A DNA stretch of 11,082 nt from JBBQKI01 sp038326725. Lineage in GTDB: Bacteria > Bacteroidota > Bacteroidia > Flavobacteriales > Flavobacteriaceae. This document shows, in pieces, positions 5,443 to 11,082 of the stretch. Location: the NCBI GenBank assembly GCA_038326725.1, contig JBBQKI010000053.1:1-11082 (forward strand), written 5' to 3'. Position 1 is the stretch's first letter, and each line of letters starts with the position of its first letter. The position numbers and the translations under genes were made by a program. The notes under the pieces are model-generated. The model was not told where the DNA came from. It made no database searches and saw nothing but the letters and a program-made list of their open reading frames with translations.

Positions 5443-5511
5443 GCAATAAGGAATAAACAAAAAGCAATTGCTGTAGGCAATAGGCTGTTGGCTGTAAGCT
5501 TTAAGCTTTTT
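5443..5511. repeat. Degenerate heptamer repeat upstream of parDE
   Basis: Seven-base units GCAATAA, GGAATAA, ACAAAAA from 5443, a one-base slip near 5470, then six units in perfect phase (GCTGTAG, GCAATAG, GCTGTTG; then GCTGTAA, GCTTTAA, GCTTTTT) to 5511. The tract ends eight bases before the stop codon of the next gene. Confidence 0.7.
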
Positions 5512-5518
5512 ACTTCTT

Positions 5519-6220
5519 TCAACAGATCATCAACAAACGAACCTCTCCATCTTTTTCTTTGGGTGCGCGATGAAGGCAAGGAGGAACTTGACATTCAGGA
5601 TGATCAATAGCCAACCTCCATAAATGGCCGATGCCTAAGCTAATCGGCTGGGCGTGAGGTAAAGCTTGATAGTGTAGATCAAAAAAATATTCACTTAAAA
5701 AGGCTTCAAAATCATTATCATTTGCGCCGCCATATAATTTTTTAAGTTCAGCGCGTATTTCGGGAATAAGCACTTTTTGTTTGCCTTGTGAATTGGGCAA
5801 TATATCACTCGGCTCACCATAATAGGTGCATAAAAAGGTATCGGTTGGTACGGGAGAACGATCTACGTGAAAAGAATAAACATCGGTTGGAAAAAAAGGG
5901 AAGGCATCATCTCTGTCATAGTATTTTATCACATTAAGGGTTGGAGATGCACCATGCGCTGTCAACACTTTTAGGTCATTCAGAAGGATTTCACGAGCAA
6001 GTTGCCCTTGTTCACTCAACTTTAATTCACGAAGCTCCTCTTGATCCAGTGTTGCGATATTTTCTTTTAGTGCAACTTGTTTAACAATCTCAGAAAAATC
6101 ACCGGTTAGTTGTCGCGTCCAACAAATCGCGTTCGTTTCTCCTTGAAAAGGCGTGGAAACCAAGTCTTGAAAATTTGTGACACGGTGAATTTGTTTTGCA
6201 GTAGGAGGTAAATTCATCAT
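5519..6220 (-). CDS. Uncharacterised protein, DUF1826-like, possible non-haem iron oxygenase fold
   Basis: 233 residues from ATG at 6220 (a second ATG follows at 6217). The open frame extends further upstream to 6340, but that part overlaps the GNAT gene and looks non-coding. The middle has YSFHVDRSP (H118, D120) and LCTYYGEPSD; the C-terminus has PCLHRAP (H217) and a final RLLMIC (R228). The order HxD...H...R, with LCTYxGxxxxxL and HRxP, resembles DUF1826 proteins and the metal and 2-oxoglutarate ligands of Fe(II) oxygenases. Both are inferences; no substrate can be named. It follows the GNAT gene by 32 bases, filled by a heptamer repeat, and is probably co-transcribed with it. The coding sequence looks intact. 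Confidence 0.65.
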   Translation of the reverse strand: MMNLPPTAKQIHRVTNFQDLVSTPFQGETNAICWTRQLTGDFSEIVKQVALKENIATLDQEELRELKLSEQGQLAREILLNDLKVLTAHGASPTLNVIKYYDRDDAFPFFPTDVYSFHVDRSPVPTDTFLCTYYGEPSDILPNSQGKQKVLIPEIRAELKKLYGGANDNDFEAFLSEYFFDLHYQALPHAQPISLGIGHLWRLAIDHPECQVPPCLHRAPKEKDGEVRLLMIC

Positions 6221-6223
6221 AGG

Positions 6224-6251
6224 GCGGTTGGTTGATGGTTGATGGTTGGTT
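6224..6251. repeat. Heptamer repeat filling the gap between two genes
   Basis: Four seven-base units (GCGGTTG, GTTGATG, GTTGATG, GTTGGTT). They fill the 32-base space between the GNAT stop codon (6253-6255) and the ATG at 6220 almost exactly. Confidence 0.65.
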
Positions 6252-6252
6252 C

Positions 6253-6732
6253 TTATTTCAATTTGTAAATAAATTCTTCTATTTCTGTTTGTCGTGCATT
6301 TGCAAAACCTTTGTCCGTGCCGATTTTTACAAATCCACATTTTTCCAACACTTTTTGCGAACCTAAATTGTCAAAGGCAACCCGTCCAAAAATAGGTCTT
6401 GTATTTTCAAGGGTCAGAAACTTTTTAAGGGCTGTGGTTGCAATACCTTTTCCCCAAAAGTTTCTGTCTATCCAATACGTAATTTCTGTATCGCCATGCA
6501 TTTCAAATTTTGCAATACTCCCTGCGATGGTTTCGTCAACCAAAATTGTCTGCATGTTTATTGTGGGGTCATTTAGATGTTTTGAATACTTTTCCAAATA
6601 TGCTTTTTTGTCGGTAGGGTCTTTTGGAGTAAATGCCGCTAAGTAATTAGCCTCATTATTAAGTTGAAATTGAAAGAAATGTTCTAAGTCTGGGTTTTCA
6701 GTTTTCCTAAGTTTTAGTTGGTTGTGGTGCAT
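6253..6732 (-). CDS. GNAT-family N-acetyltransferase (RimJ/RimL-like)
   Basis: 159 residues from ATG at 6732. An ATG-initiated extension to 6873 adds 47 residues of low-quality sequence and is not preferred. MHHNQLKLRKTENPDLEHFF opens the usual RimJ/RimL-type N-terminal strand and helix. TEITYWIDRNFWGKGIATTAL (about 82-102) contains the acetyl-CoA pyrophosphate-binding loop (W93-G94-K95-G96). AFDNLGSQKVLEKCGFVKIG (119-138) is the conserved late motif where one partner strand contacts CoA. It transfers acetyl groups to an amine, perhaps an N-terminus or small molecule; the substrate is unknown. It is first in a likely two-gene unit with the gene at 5519-6220. Confidence 0.85.
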   Translation of the reverse strand: MHHNQLKLRKTENPDLEHFFQFQLNNEANYLAAFTPKDPTDKKAYLEKYSKHLNDPTINMQTILVDETIAGSIAKFEMHGDTEITYWIDRNFWGKGIATTALKKFLTLENTRPIFGRVAFDNLGSQKVLEKCGFVKIGTDKGFANARQTEIEEFIYKLK

Positions 6733-6924
6733 GATGATAATTCTGTTATTTATTGCTTTGGCGTTGTTTGTTAATAATGAGGGGTAGCGGTTGTATATAT
6801 TGATTTCAATTAACGTTTTTATATTTTCCTTTCTTTTTCCTTGATGAAAATGAAATCGACAAAGGAGATTCACGAGCTCTTATATTTATGGATTGACTCA
6901 TTTACCCAAAGATAATTATTTATT

Positions 6925-6973
6925 GTTCAGTCTTCAGTGATCAGTCTTCAGTGTTCAGTATTCAGTATTCAGG
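6925..6973. repeat. Seven-unit heptamer repeat, consensus NNTCAGT
   Basis: Seven units in perfect seven-base phase, each ending TCAGT except the last, which ends TCAGG. Variation is almost limited to the first two positions of each unit (GT, CT, GA, CT, GT, AT, AT). It is the cleanest of the window's heptamer tracts. Confidence 0.8.
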
Positions 6974-7058
6974 GGTTCGGGGTATTTGAATAGTAAGTAT
7001 TATTTCTCGCTTCCTATAAACGACTCAACGAATAAACACATAAACAGTAAACCTCTTG

Positions 7059-7079
7059 TCGGTTATCGGTTCTCTGGTG
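7059..7079. repeat. Three-unit heptamer repeat
   Basis: TCGGTTA, TCGGTTC and TCTGGTG follow each other in seven-base phase. It is short and supported mainly by similarity to the other tracts in this intergenic region. Confidence 0.4.
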
Positions 7080-7105
7080 GGAGTAGTGAAAGGTTTTGGG
7101 CTCTG

Positions 7106-7130
7106 CCCTTCGACTGCGCTCAGGGTGACA
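7106..7130. repeat. Dispersed palindromic repeat (CTTCGACTGCGCTCAGGGTG type)
   Basis: The 25 bases contain CTTCGACTGCGCTCAGGGTG, an imperfect palindrome with CCCT and AGGG outer arms. From memory this word is a dispersed intergenic repeat in many Bacteroidota and some other bacterial genomes. It is more GC-rich than its surroundings and lies between two heptamer tracts. Confidence 0.65.
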
Positions 7131-7131
7131 G

Positions 7132-7152
7132 GTTCTGGGTTCAGTATTCAGT
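7132..7152. repeat. Three-unit heptamer repeat
   Basis: GTTCTGG, GTTCAGT and ATTCAGT in seven-base phase. It shares its consensus with the tract at 6925-6973 and starts two bases after the palindromic repeat. Confidence 0.6.
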
Positions 7153-7323
7153 GTGAACTTCCCTAATTAGTTTTGACCGTTTTTAAGTTAATAAATTCAT
7201 TGTCAAAAATAGTCATCATTTTCTTTTTTAAGGCTTTAAGCAAGAATATAGGGTTATGAACCTTTCGTGTGTATTGGAATATTTATGTAATCTGTTCTTA
7301 ATGGGGCATGAGAGGGGGGCTGA

Positions 7324-7358
7324 GTTGTGAGAGGTAAGATGCTTGATGTGTGATGTAA
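7324..7358. repeat. Five-unit heptamer repeat, consensus GATGTGN
   Basis: Units GTTGTGA, GAGGTAA, GATGCTT, GATGTGT, GATGTAA follow in seven-base phase. A tract with closely related units lies after the same gene at 9633-9667, so the secreted-protein gene is bracketed by similar repeats. Confidence 0.6.
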
Positions 7359-7463
7359 GGGTAGGAACTGTTATTGATGGGTTGTTGCGGGTGAAAATGG
7401 TGTTGCATTGCCCTATATTATGCGCAGTTTATTTTCTATATTTAAGGTCTAATCTTCAAGAAT

Positions 7464-9623
7464 ATGGTACGGAATTTATACTTTATTGTTTTGTTGTTTA
7501 TTTCTCAGTTGGCAGGAGCCCAATCTTGGGAACCATTGCCCGGTCCTTATGGGGGGAGTGTATTTGATATGGCCTTAAACAACAGTGAAACTATTTTTAT
7601 AGGCACTCAAGGCGGTGGGGTTTTTCGCTCCTCGGACGGAGGGGCTATGTGGACGGCAGTAAATAATGGTTTACCCGGATTAACGGTGCGGGCCATTGAA
7701 GTTGCCCCCAACAACGATGTTTTTGCTGGTGTTAATGGGGAGGGAGTATTTCGCTCCACTGACGATGGCGATTCTTGGACAGCTATCAATAGCGGTCTAA
7801 GTTCCCTAGGTATTACTTCTCTATTCGCCACTACAACGGGAACACTCTTTGCAGGCACTTTTGACCAAGGAATATTCCGATCCTTGGATAATGGCGATAC
7901 GTGGACACAACAGTCCAATGGGATTGGCACGGGCTATATCACTACCATCTCCGCGAATGCGGGGGGCGAACTTTTTGCAGGAACTTTTGGAGGAGGTAGC
8001 TTTCGCTCAACAAACAATGGGAATAGTTGGGTTTCAATAGGTGTGGGTACGGGGACGGATATACCGCTTTGCTTTACTTTTGTCCCTAATGGCGATATCT
8101 TTGCTGGTTCCGATTTTGATGATGGAATTTATCTTTCCACAGATAATGGGAATACATGGAGCCATTTGCCCCCTTTATCTCCCTCAGGAAATTATAGTGT
8201 TTACTCCATACTTATTTTAACTAATAACGACCTTCTAGCGGCCACCTATGGCGGAGGTGTGTTTCGATCTTCAGATTATGGCAACAGTTGGACCCCTGCC
8301 AATACCGGCTTGGGGGATACGAGTGTAACTGCACTGGCCTACCATGGCAGCAACCGTATACTTGCGAGCACCTTTATTGGCAATGGGTTTTTTATTAGTG
8401 ATGATGCCGCCAATAGCTGGGATAAAAGCAATACAGGAATAAGTTCAACGGACATCCGTGCTCTAAACCAAGACGCGACCAATGACAATCTTTATGCGGG
8501 TACCTTCGGCACAGGAGCATTCCGCAGCGAGGATGCCGGAGCGAGTTGGGAAGCTATCAATTCCGGCCTTACAGTACCCTATATTAATTGTTTTACAATC
8601 ACTCCAAACAACACCCTGTTTTGTGGTACCGCCATTAACGGTCCAGACGGAGGGGTGTATCGGTCTGTTAATGCGGGGGATTCTTGGGTAAACGTAAACC
8701 AAGGGATGATAAGTTCTGAAGTGGTGGGGTTGGTAACCAATGCTGCCGGGAATGTTTTTGTAGCAACCGCCTTTGAGGGGATGTACCGCACTACCGATAA
8801 TGGTGCGTCTTGGAACGCAATTAATAACGGCCTGAGCTGTATGAATTTGCTTACCTTGGAAATAAATGCTGCAGGGCATCTATTTTTGGGAAGCACGGGT
8901 TGTGGGACTGGTGTCTTTATTTCAGTAGATAATGGCAATACATGGACTGCTTCAAACAATGGAATGACCACTCCCGACATAAACGGAATCGCGATAATTT
9001 CAAATAATGAACTTTTTTCCTCCGCTTCCTTTTTTACCGGGATGGGTTTTGACAGCGAAGTGTACCGTTCCGTTGATCAAGGCGTAACTTGGACGGATAT
9101 TAGTGCAGGAGTTCCCGAAACGATTACCCAAGCTTTTGCGGTAAGTGAGGGAGGTGTCGGATTTTTGGGTACTGCAGATGGCGTATTTAGATGGGCAGAC
9201 GGCAGCTCTGAATGGACCGATTTTAATGATGGCCTAAGCAATACCAATGTGCATTCTTTATTGGTAGATGGAGAGGGTTATTTGATGGCCGGCACGGCGG
9301 GAGGCGGGATCTATAGAACCATCACCACTTTGGGAGTGGAGCAGTTTGCACAAAATGAAAATATTGGATTGGGACAGAATTACCCAAATCCCTGTTCTAC
9401 GATTACCAACATTCCTTTAACCCTTTTACAGCCCGCCAAGATTGTTCTCCAAGTGTATGATGTGGTAGGCAGGAAGGTACTTAATCAAGATGAGGGGGGG
9501 CTGCGCGAAGGGTCTCATACCATAAGCATCACTGTTGGGAATTTAATGCCCGGCGTTTATTTTTATTCTTTAACGGCAGATGGGGGACGAGGCGTTAGTA
9601 GGAAAATGGTTGTTGGGGAATGA
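7464..9623 (+). CDS. Secreted Asp-box (BNR/sortilin-like) beta-propeller protein with type IX secretion sorting domain
   Basis: 719 residues, ATG at 7464. Residues 1-19 are a signal peptide (MVRNLYFIVLLFISQLAGA, cleavage before Gln20). Residues about 45-610 carry thirteen Asp-box units of the form (V/I)(F/Y)RS-x-D-x-G-x-x-W, each about 35-55 residues after the last and usually followed by NxGL and a phrase such as LFAGTFGGG. This predicts one or two multi-bladed beta-propellers like those in sortilin, sialidases and YCF48-type proteins. Residues about 635-719 (LGQNYPNP..., VYDVVGRKV, MPGVYFYSLTADG) form a type A Por sorting domain, so the protein is exported by Sec, crosses the outer membrane by the type IX system, and is released or anchored at the surface. 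Asp boxes are structural, so no enzyme activity can be claimed; binding or adhesion is plausible. No clear promoter was found. Confidence 0.92.
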   Translation: MVRNLYFIVLLFISQLAGAQSWEPLPGPYGGSVFDMALNNSETIFIGTQGGGVFRSSDGGAMWTAVNNGLPGLTVRAIEVAPNNDVFAGVNGEGVFRSTDDGDSWTAINSGLSSLGITSLFATTTGTLFAGTFDQGIFRSLDNGDTWTQQSNGIGTGYITTISANAGGELFAGTFGGGSFRSTNNGNSWVSIGVGTGTDIPLCFTFVPNGDIFAGSDFDDGIYLSTDNGNTWSHLPPLSPSGNYSVYSILILTNNDLLAATYGGGVFRSSDYGNSWTPANTGLGDTSVTALAYHGSNRILASTFIGNGFFISDDAANSWDKSNTGISSTDIRALNQDATNDNLYAGTFGTGAFRSEDAGASWEAINSGLTVPYINCFTITPNNTLFCGTAINGPDGGVYRSVNAGDSWVNVNQGMISSEVVGLVTNAAGNVFVATAFEGMYRTTDNGASWNAINNGLSCMNLLTLEINAAGHLFLGSTGCGTGVFISVDNGNTWTASNNGMTTPDINGIAIISNNELFSSASFFTGMGFDSEVYRSVDQGVTWTDISAGVPETITQAFAVSEGGVGFLGTADGVFRWADGSSEWTDFNDGLSNTNVHSLLVDGEGYLMAGTAGGGIYRTITTLGVEQFAQNENIGLGQNYPNPCSTITNIPLTLLQPAKIVLQVYDVVGRKVLNQDEGGLREGSHTISITVGNLMPGVYFYSLTADGGRGVSRKMVVGE

Positions 9624-9632
9624 AGTTCGTTA

Positions 9633-9667
9633 GACGTGAGAAGTTAGATGTGTGATACTGGATACAA
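9633..9667. repeat. Five-unit heptamer repeat after the T9SS-protein gene
   Basis: Units GACGTGA, GAAGTTA, GATGTGT, GATACTG, GATACAA in seven-base phase, starting ten bases after the stop codon. Related to the tract at 7324-7358 upstream of the same gene. Confidence 0.6.
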
Positions 9668-9721
9668 AATTCAAGACACAAGTTAAGAGATAACCCTACT
9701 CAAAACAAAATACTTAATCCT

Positions 9722-9749
9722 CAATTATCAACTAACAAACATCAACAAT
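9722..9749. repeat. Four-unit heptamer repeat running into a gene start
   Basis: Units CAATTAT, CAACTAA, CAAACAT, CAACAAT in seven-base phase. The last unit ends inside the ATT codon (9748-9750) that takes the place of the initiator of the next gene. Confidence 0.6.
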
Positions 9750-10299
9750 TAAAAGAAGTTTCGACATATTTTTTTCTGCTTTTGGCCTACTAGTTTTAAG
9801 CTGGCTACTTCTGCTTTCTTATTTAATAGCGGCTCTGGACACCCAAGCCAATGGGTTATTTCTTCAAAAACGCATAGGGCGTTACGGCAAACCTTTTACC
9901 ATTTACAAACTCAGGACAATACACCCTAAAACAAGGGCTATCTCTGCTGTGGGTAGGTTTTTTAGAAGTTCCAAACTTGATGAACTGCCACAGCTATGGA
10001 ACGTCCTTATTGGCGAGATGAGTCTGGTTGGCCCAAGGCCGGACGTGCCGGGCTATTATGACCGGCTGGAAGGGGAGGCCCGCCTGCTCTTGGAACTAAA
10101 ACCCGGGCTATGCAGCAGAGCGGCCTTGAAGTACTTTAATGAGGAAACGTTGTTGGCGCAACAGCCACACCCACTGGCCTATAATGACGAAGTAATTTTT
10201 CCGGACAAAGTGCGGATGAATTTGGAGTATTATTATAATCGGGGTTTTTTGGAAGATTTGCGCATTTTGGGGGAGTGTTTTAAGAAAGTGCGGTTTTAG
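9748..10299 (+). CDS. PglC-like monotopic phosphoglycosyl transferase (bacterial sugar transferase), non-ATG start
   Basis: 183 residues if begun at ATT 9748: (I/M)KRSFDIFFSAFGLLVLSWLL is the canonical N-terminus, with KRxFD and a re-entrant membrane helix. It continues with QKRIGRYGKPFTIYKLRT, then KLDELPQLWN (catalytic Asp78-Glu79), GEMSLVGPRPD (R97), and the PglC-type tail ELKPGLCSRAALKYFNEE...PDKVRMNLEYYYNRGF. Such enzymes move a sugar phosphate from a UDP-sugar to undecaprenyl phosphate, starting glycan or exopolysaccharide synthesis. The frame is open from 9736, after TAA at 9733-9735, but contains no ATG, GTG or TTG until GTG at 9949, which would remove the membrane helix. So the gene either uses ATT or has lost its ATG by a single change. 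No other glycan genes are in the window. Confidence 0.8.
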   Translation: MKRSFDIFFSAFGLLVLSWLLLLSYLIAALDTQANGLFLQKRIGRYGKPFTIYKLRTIHPKTRAISAVGRFFRSSKLDELPQLWNVLIGEMSLVGPRPDVPGYYDRLEGEARLLLELKPGLCSRAALKYFNEETLLAQQPHPLAYNDEVIFPDKVRMNLEYYYNRGFLEDLRILGECFKKVRF

Positions 10300-10310
10300 G
10301 ATTTCGGTTT

Positions 10311-10390
10311 TCTGTTCACTGTTCTCGGTTCTGGGTTCTCTGTTTTGGATTTCGATTTCGGTTTCGATTTCAGTTTCGTATTCAATTTCG
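10311..10390. repeat. Heptamer tract followed by a period-six tract
   Basis: Positions 10311-10345 hold five seven-base units (TCTGTTC, ACTGTTC, TCGGTTC, TGGGTTC, TCTGTTT). From 10348 to 10390 the period changes to six, alternating GATTTC- and GGTTTC-like units. It begins 12 bases after the sugar transferase stop. Confidence 0.65.
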
Positions 10391-10443
10391 TTATCAGTCA
10401 AAAACAACTAAACTTATCAACGAATAAACCCAACGGAATGGGG

Positions 10444-10499
10444 GTTCTCTGTTCTCAGTTTTGGAATTTGGAACTCGGGACTTGGAATTTAGTACTCCC
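10444..10499. repeat. Eight-unit degenerate heptamer repeat ending at a stop codon
   Basis: Eight seven-base units in phase, beginning GTTCTCT, GTTCTCA, GTTTTGG and continuing AATTTGG, AACTCGG, GACTTGG. The last unit ends at 10499, the final base of the DinB-gene stop codon read from the other strand. Confidence 0.6.
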
Positions 10500-11082
10500 T
10501 AAGATTTAGGAAAGCCCGGATCCACTTTTACCTGCTGTAACTGTAAGGTATGCCTTGCGGTGTGGCCGGCAATAAAAAGGAAGTTTTGGTAGGCATCCAC
10601 GATTCCGGCAGGGGATTCGGAGACGTGGTCCCGCAGGGTGGCTTCGGGGGTGCTGTTGATGAGGGCCAATATTTCGGCACGTCCTGCCTTTAAATCCTGC
10701 ATGGCGGCTTCGGGGGAGGTATATTTTCCTTCCGGTTGCAGTTCGGCAGGGGCCTGAAACTTGGAGCTCCTATCGGTAATCATCATCATAAGTTGTTCGT
10801 CGGTGTTTACCGGGGCACCCTTTTCCTTAATGTTTGAGGGTAGGGCTAATCCCGGTTTCACCATGCCTAAAATCATTTTCTCGGTCAAGATGATGTGTTC
10901 CAGACATTGGCTGATGGACCAGCTTTCCGGCGTGGCTTTGTACTTCATTTGGGCTTCGCTTAGGCCTGCAATGTTTTTCTGTAATTGGGCTTGAGTGGTG
11001 GCATAATAGTTCAACAAGAATTGTTTGTCGTTTTGGGCAATAGTTGGCAATACTGCTAGGACAAAGAGGATGGAGATGATGA
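10499..11082 (-). CDS. Secreted DinB-fold (DinB/YfiT-like) protein, 5' end cut by the window
   Basis: The stop codon is at 10501-10499 and the frame is open to the right edge. A TTG at 11050 is in frame, but the codons to its right read IISILFVLAVL, then PTIAQNDKQ, a signal peptide cut after Ala, so the true start lies beyond the window. Counting from the TTG, the DinB four-helix features are H52 in WSISQCLEHI and H163/H167 in AGHTARHTLQ, the usual metal-binding histidine triad. DinB-fold proteins include metal-dependent thiol transferases and uncharacterised hydrolases. An exported member is typical of Bacteroidota, and the reaction is unknown. It converges with the sugar transferase gene. 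Confidence 0.8.
   Translation of the reverse strand, partial: IISILFVLAVLPTIAQNDKQFLLNYYATTQAQLQKNIAGLSEAQMKYKATPESWSISQCLEHIILTEKMILGMVKPGLALPSNIKEKGAPVNTDEQLMMMITDRSSKFQAPAELQPEGKYTSPEAAMQDLKAGRAEILALINSTPEATLRDHVSESPAGIVDAYQNFLFIAGHTARHTLQLQQVKVDPGFPKS

Larger units (their letters stand above)
6733..7463. other. Divergent intergenic region rich in repeats
   Basis: 731 bases between the diverging GNAT and T9SS-protein genes, so it should hold both promoters. I find no convincing TTTG/TAnnTTTG pair: TATCTTTG (minus strand, 6914-6907) and TAGTTTTG (7168-7175) match only the -7 box. It contains heptamer repeats at 6925, 7059, 7132 and 7324, a dispersed palindromic repeat at 7106-7130, and three TAAAC words near 7033-7052. 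No gene is supported. Confidence 0.6.

Noticed and set aside
6221..6340. N-terminal extension of the DUF1826-like protein
   Set aside because: It overlaps the GNAT gene in another frame and encodes the heptamer repeat; ATG at 6220 is better.
6733..6873. N-terminal extension of the GNAT protein
   Set aside because: The extra 47 residues do not resemble GNAT sequence; ATG at 6732 fits the family start.
6925..6973. CRISPR array
   Set aside because: Units are seven bases long, contiguous and without spacers; no cas genes.
7343..7567. Plus-strand frame overlapping the T9SS-protein start
   Set aside because: It begins in a heptamer repeat and overlaps the signal peptide in another frame; its product has no recognisable features.
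8463..8980. Minus-strand open frames inside the propeller gene
   Set aside because: They are antisense shadows of the repetitive Asp-box coding sequence with no protein features.
9949..10299. Short sugar transferase starting at GTG 9949
   Set aside because: The frame upstream encodes the canonical membrane helix and KRxFD / QKRIGRYGKPF motifs, so the GTG start would cut a conserved gene.
10108..10407. Minus-strand frame rich in Glu-Ile-Glu-Thr
   Set aside because: It is a translation of the period-six repeat and the antisense of the sugar transferase.

Overview
The window looks like part of a Bacteroidota chromosome, most likely a flavobacterium. Three things support this: a C-terminal Por/type IX secretion sorting domain on a large secreted protein (7464-9623), a Bacteroidota-type promoter (TTTG, 19 nt, TAnnTTTG) in front of a toxin-antitoxin operon (5380-5410), and A/T-rich leaders without clear Shine-Dalgarno sites. 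No rRNA, tRNA or CRISPR array was seen.

Left block (1-about 4080, low GC, accessory). It opens with the last 40 codons of a REP-associated tyrosine transposase and its inverted pair of REP-like hairpins (157-255). Then, all on the minus strand, comes a patchwork of very small genes and gene debris. Two decayed copies of the 3' part of a DUF2130 gene (273-388, 575-681) alternate with small ORFs, one of which (395-571) is a paralogue of the antitoxin further right. A PIN-domain toxin (1325-1789) lies upstream of its small antitoxin (1130-1288). The intact DUF2130 nuclease-like coiled-coil gene (1966-3309) follows, and then a TPR lipoprotein gene broken by one in-frame stop (3338-3976).

Middle block (about 4100-6732, minus strand). 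It holds a HutD/Ves-family cupin-like protein with no ATG start, a complete ParDE module with a recognisable promoter and operator, an uncharacterised DUF1826-like protein with an HxD...H...R pattern, and a GNAT acetyltransferase.

Right block (6733-11082, clearly higher GC in its genes). A 731-base divergent intergenic region is full of repeats. It is followed by a 719-residue Asp-box beta-propeller protein with a type IX sorting tail, a short PglC-like phosphoglycosyl transferase whose start codon appears to be ATT, and a secreted DinB-fold protein running off the right edge.

The most unusual pattern is between the genes. From about 4108 to 10499 almost every intergenic gap is filled with degenerate tandem repeats in seven-base steps (4108, 4788, 5443, 6224, 6925, 7059, 7132, 7324, 9633, 9722, 10311, 10444). 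Each has its own consensus, and several end exactly at a start or stop codon. None was seen in the left block, which instead has REP hairpins and gene fragments. Two genes beside heptamer tracts lack an ATG start, which suggests the repeats may erode gene ends.
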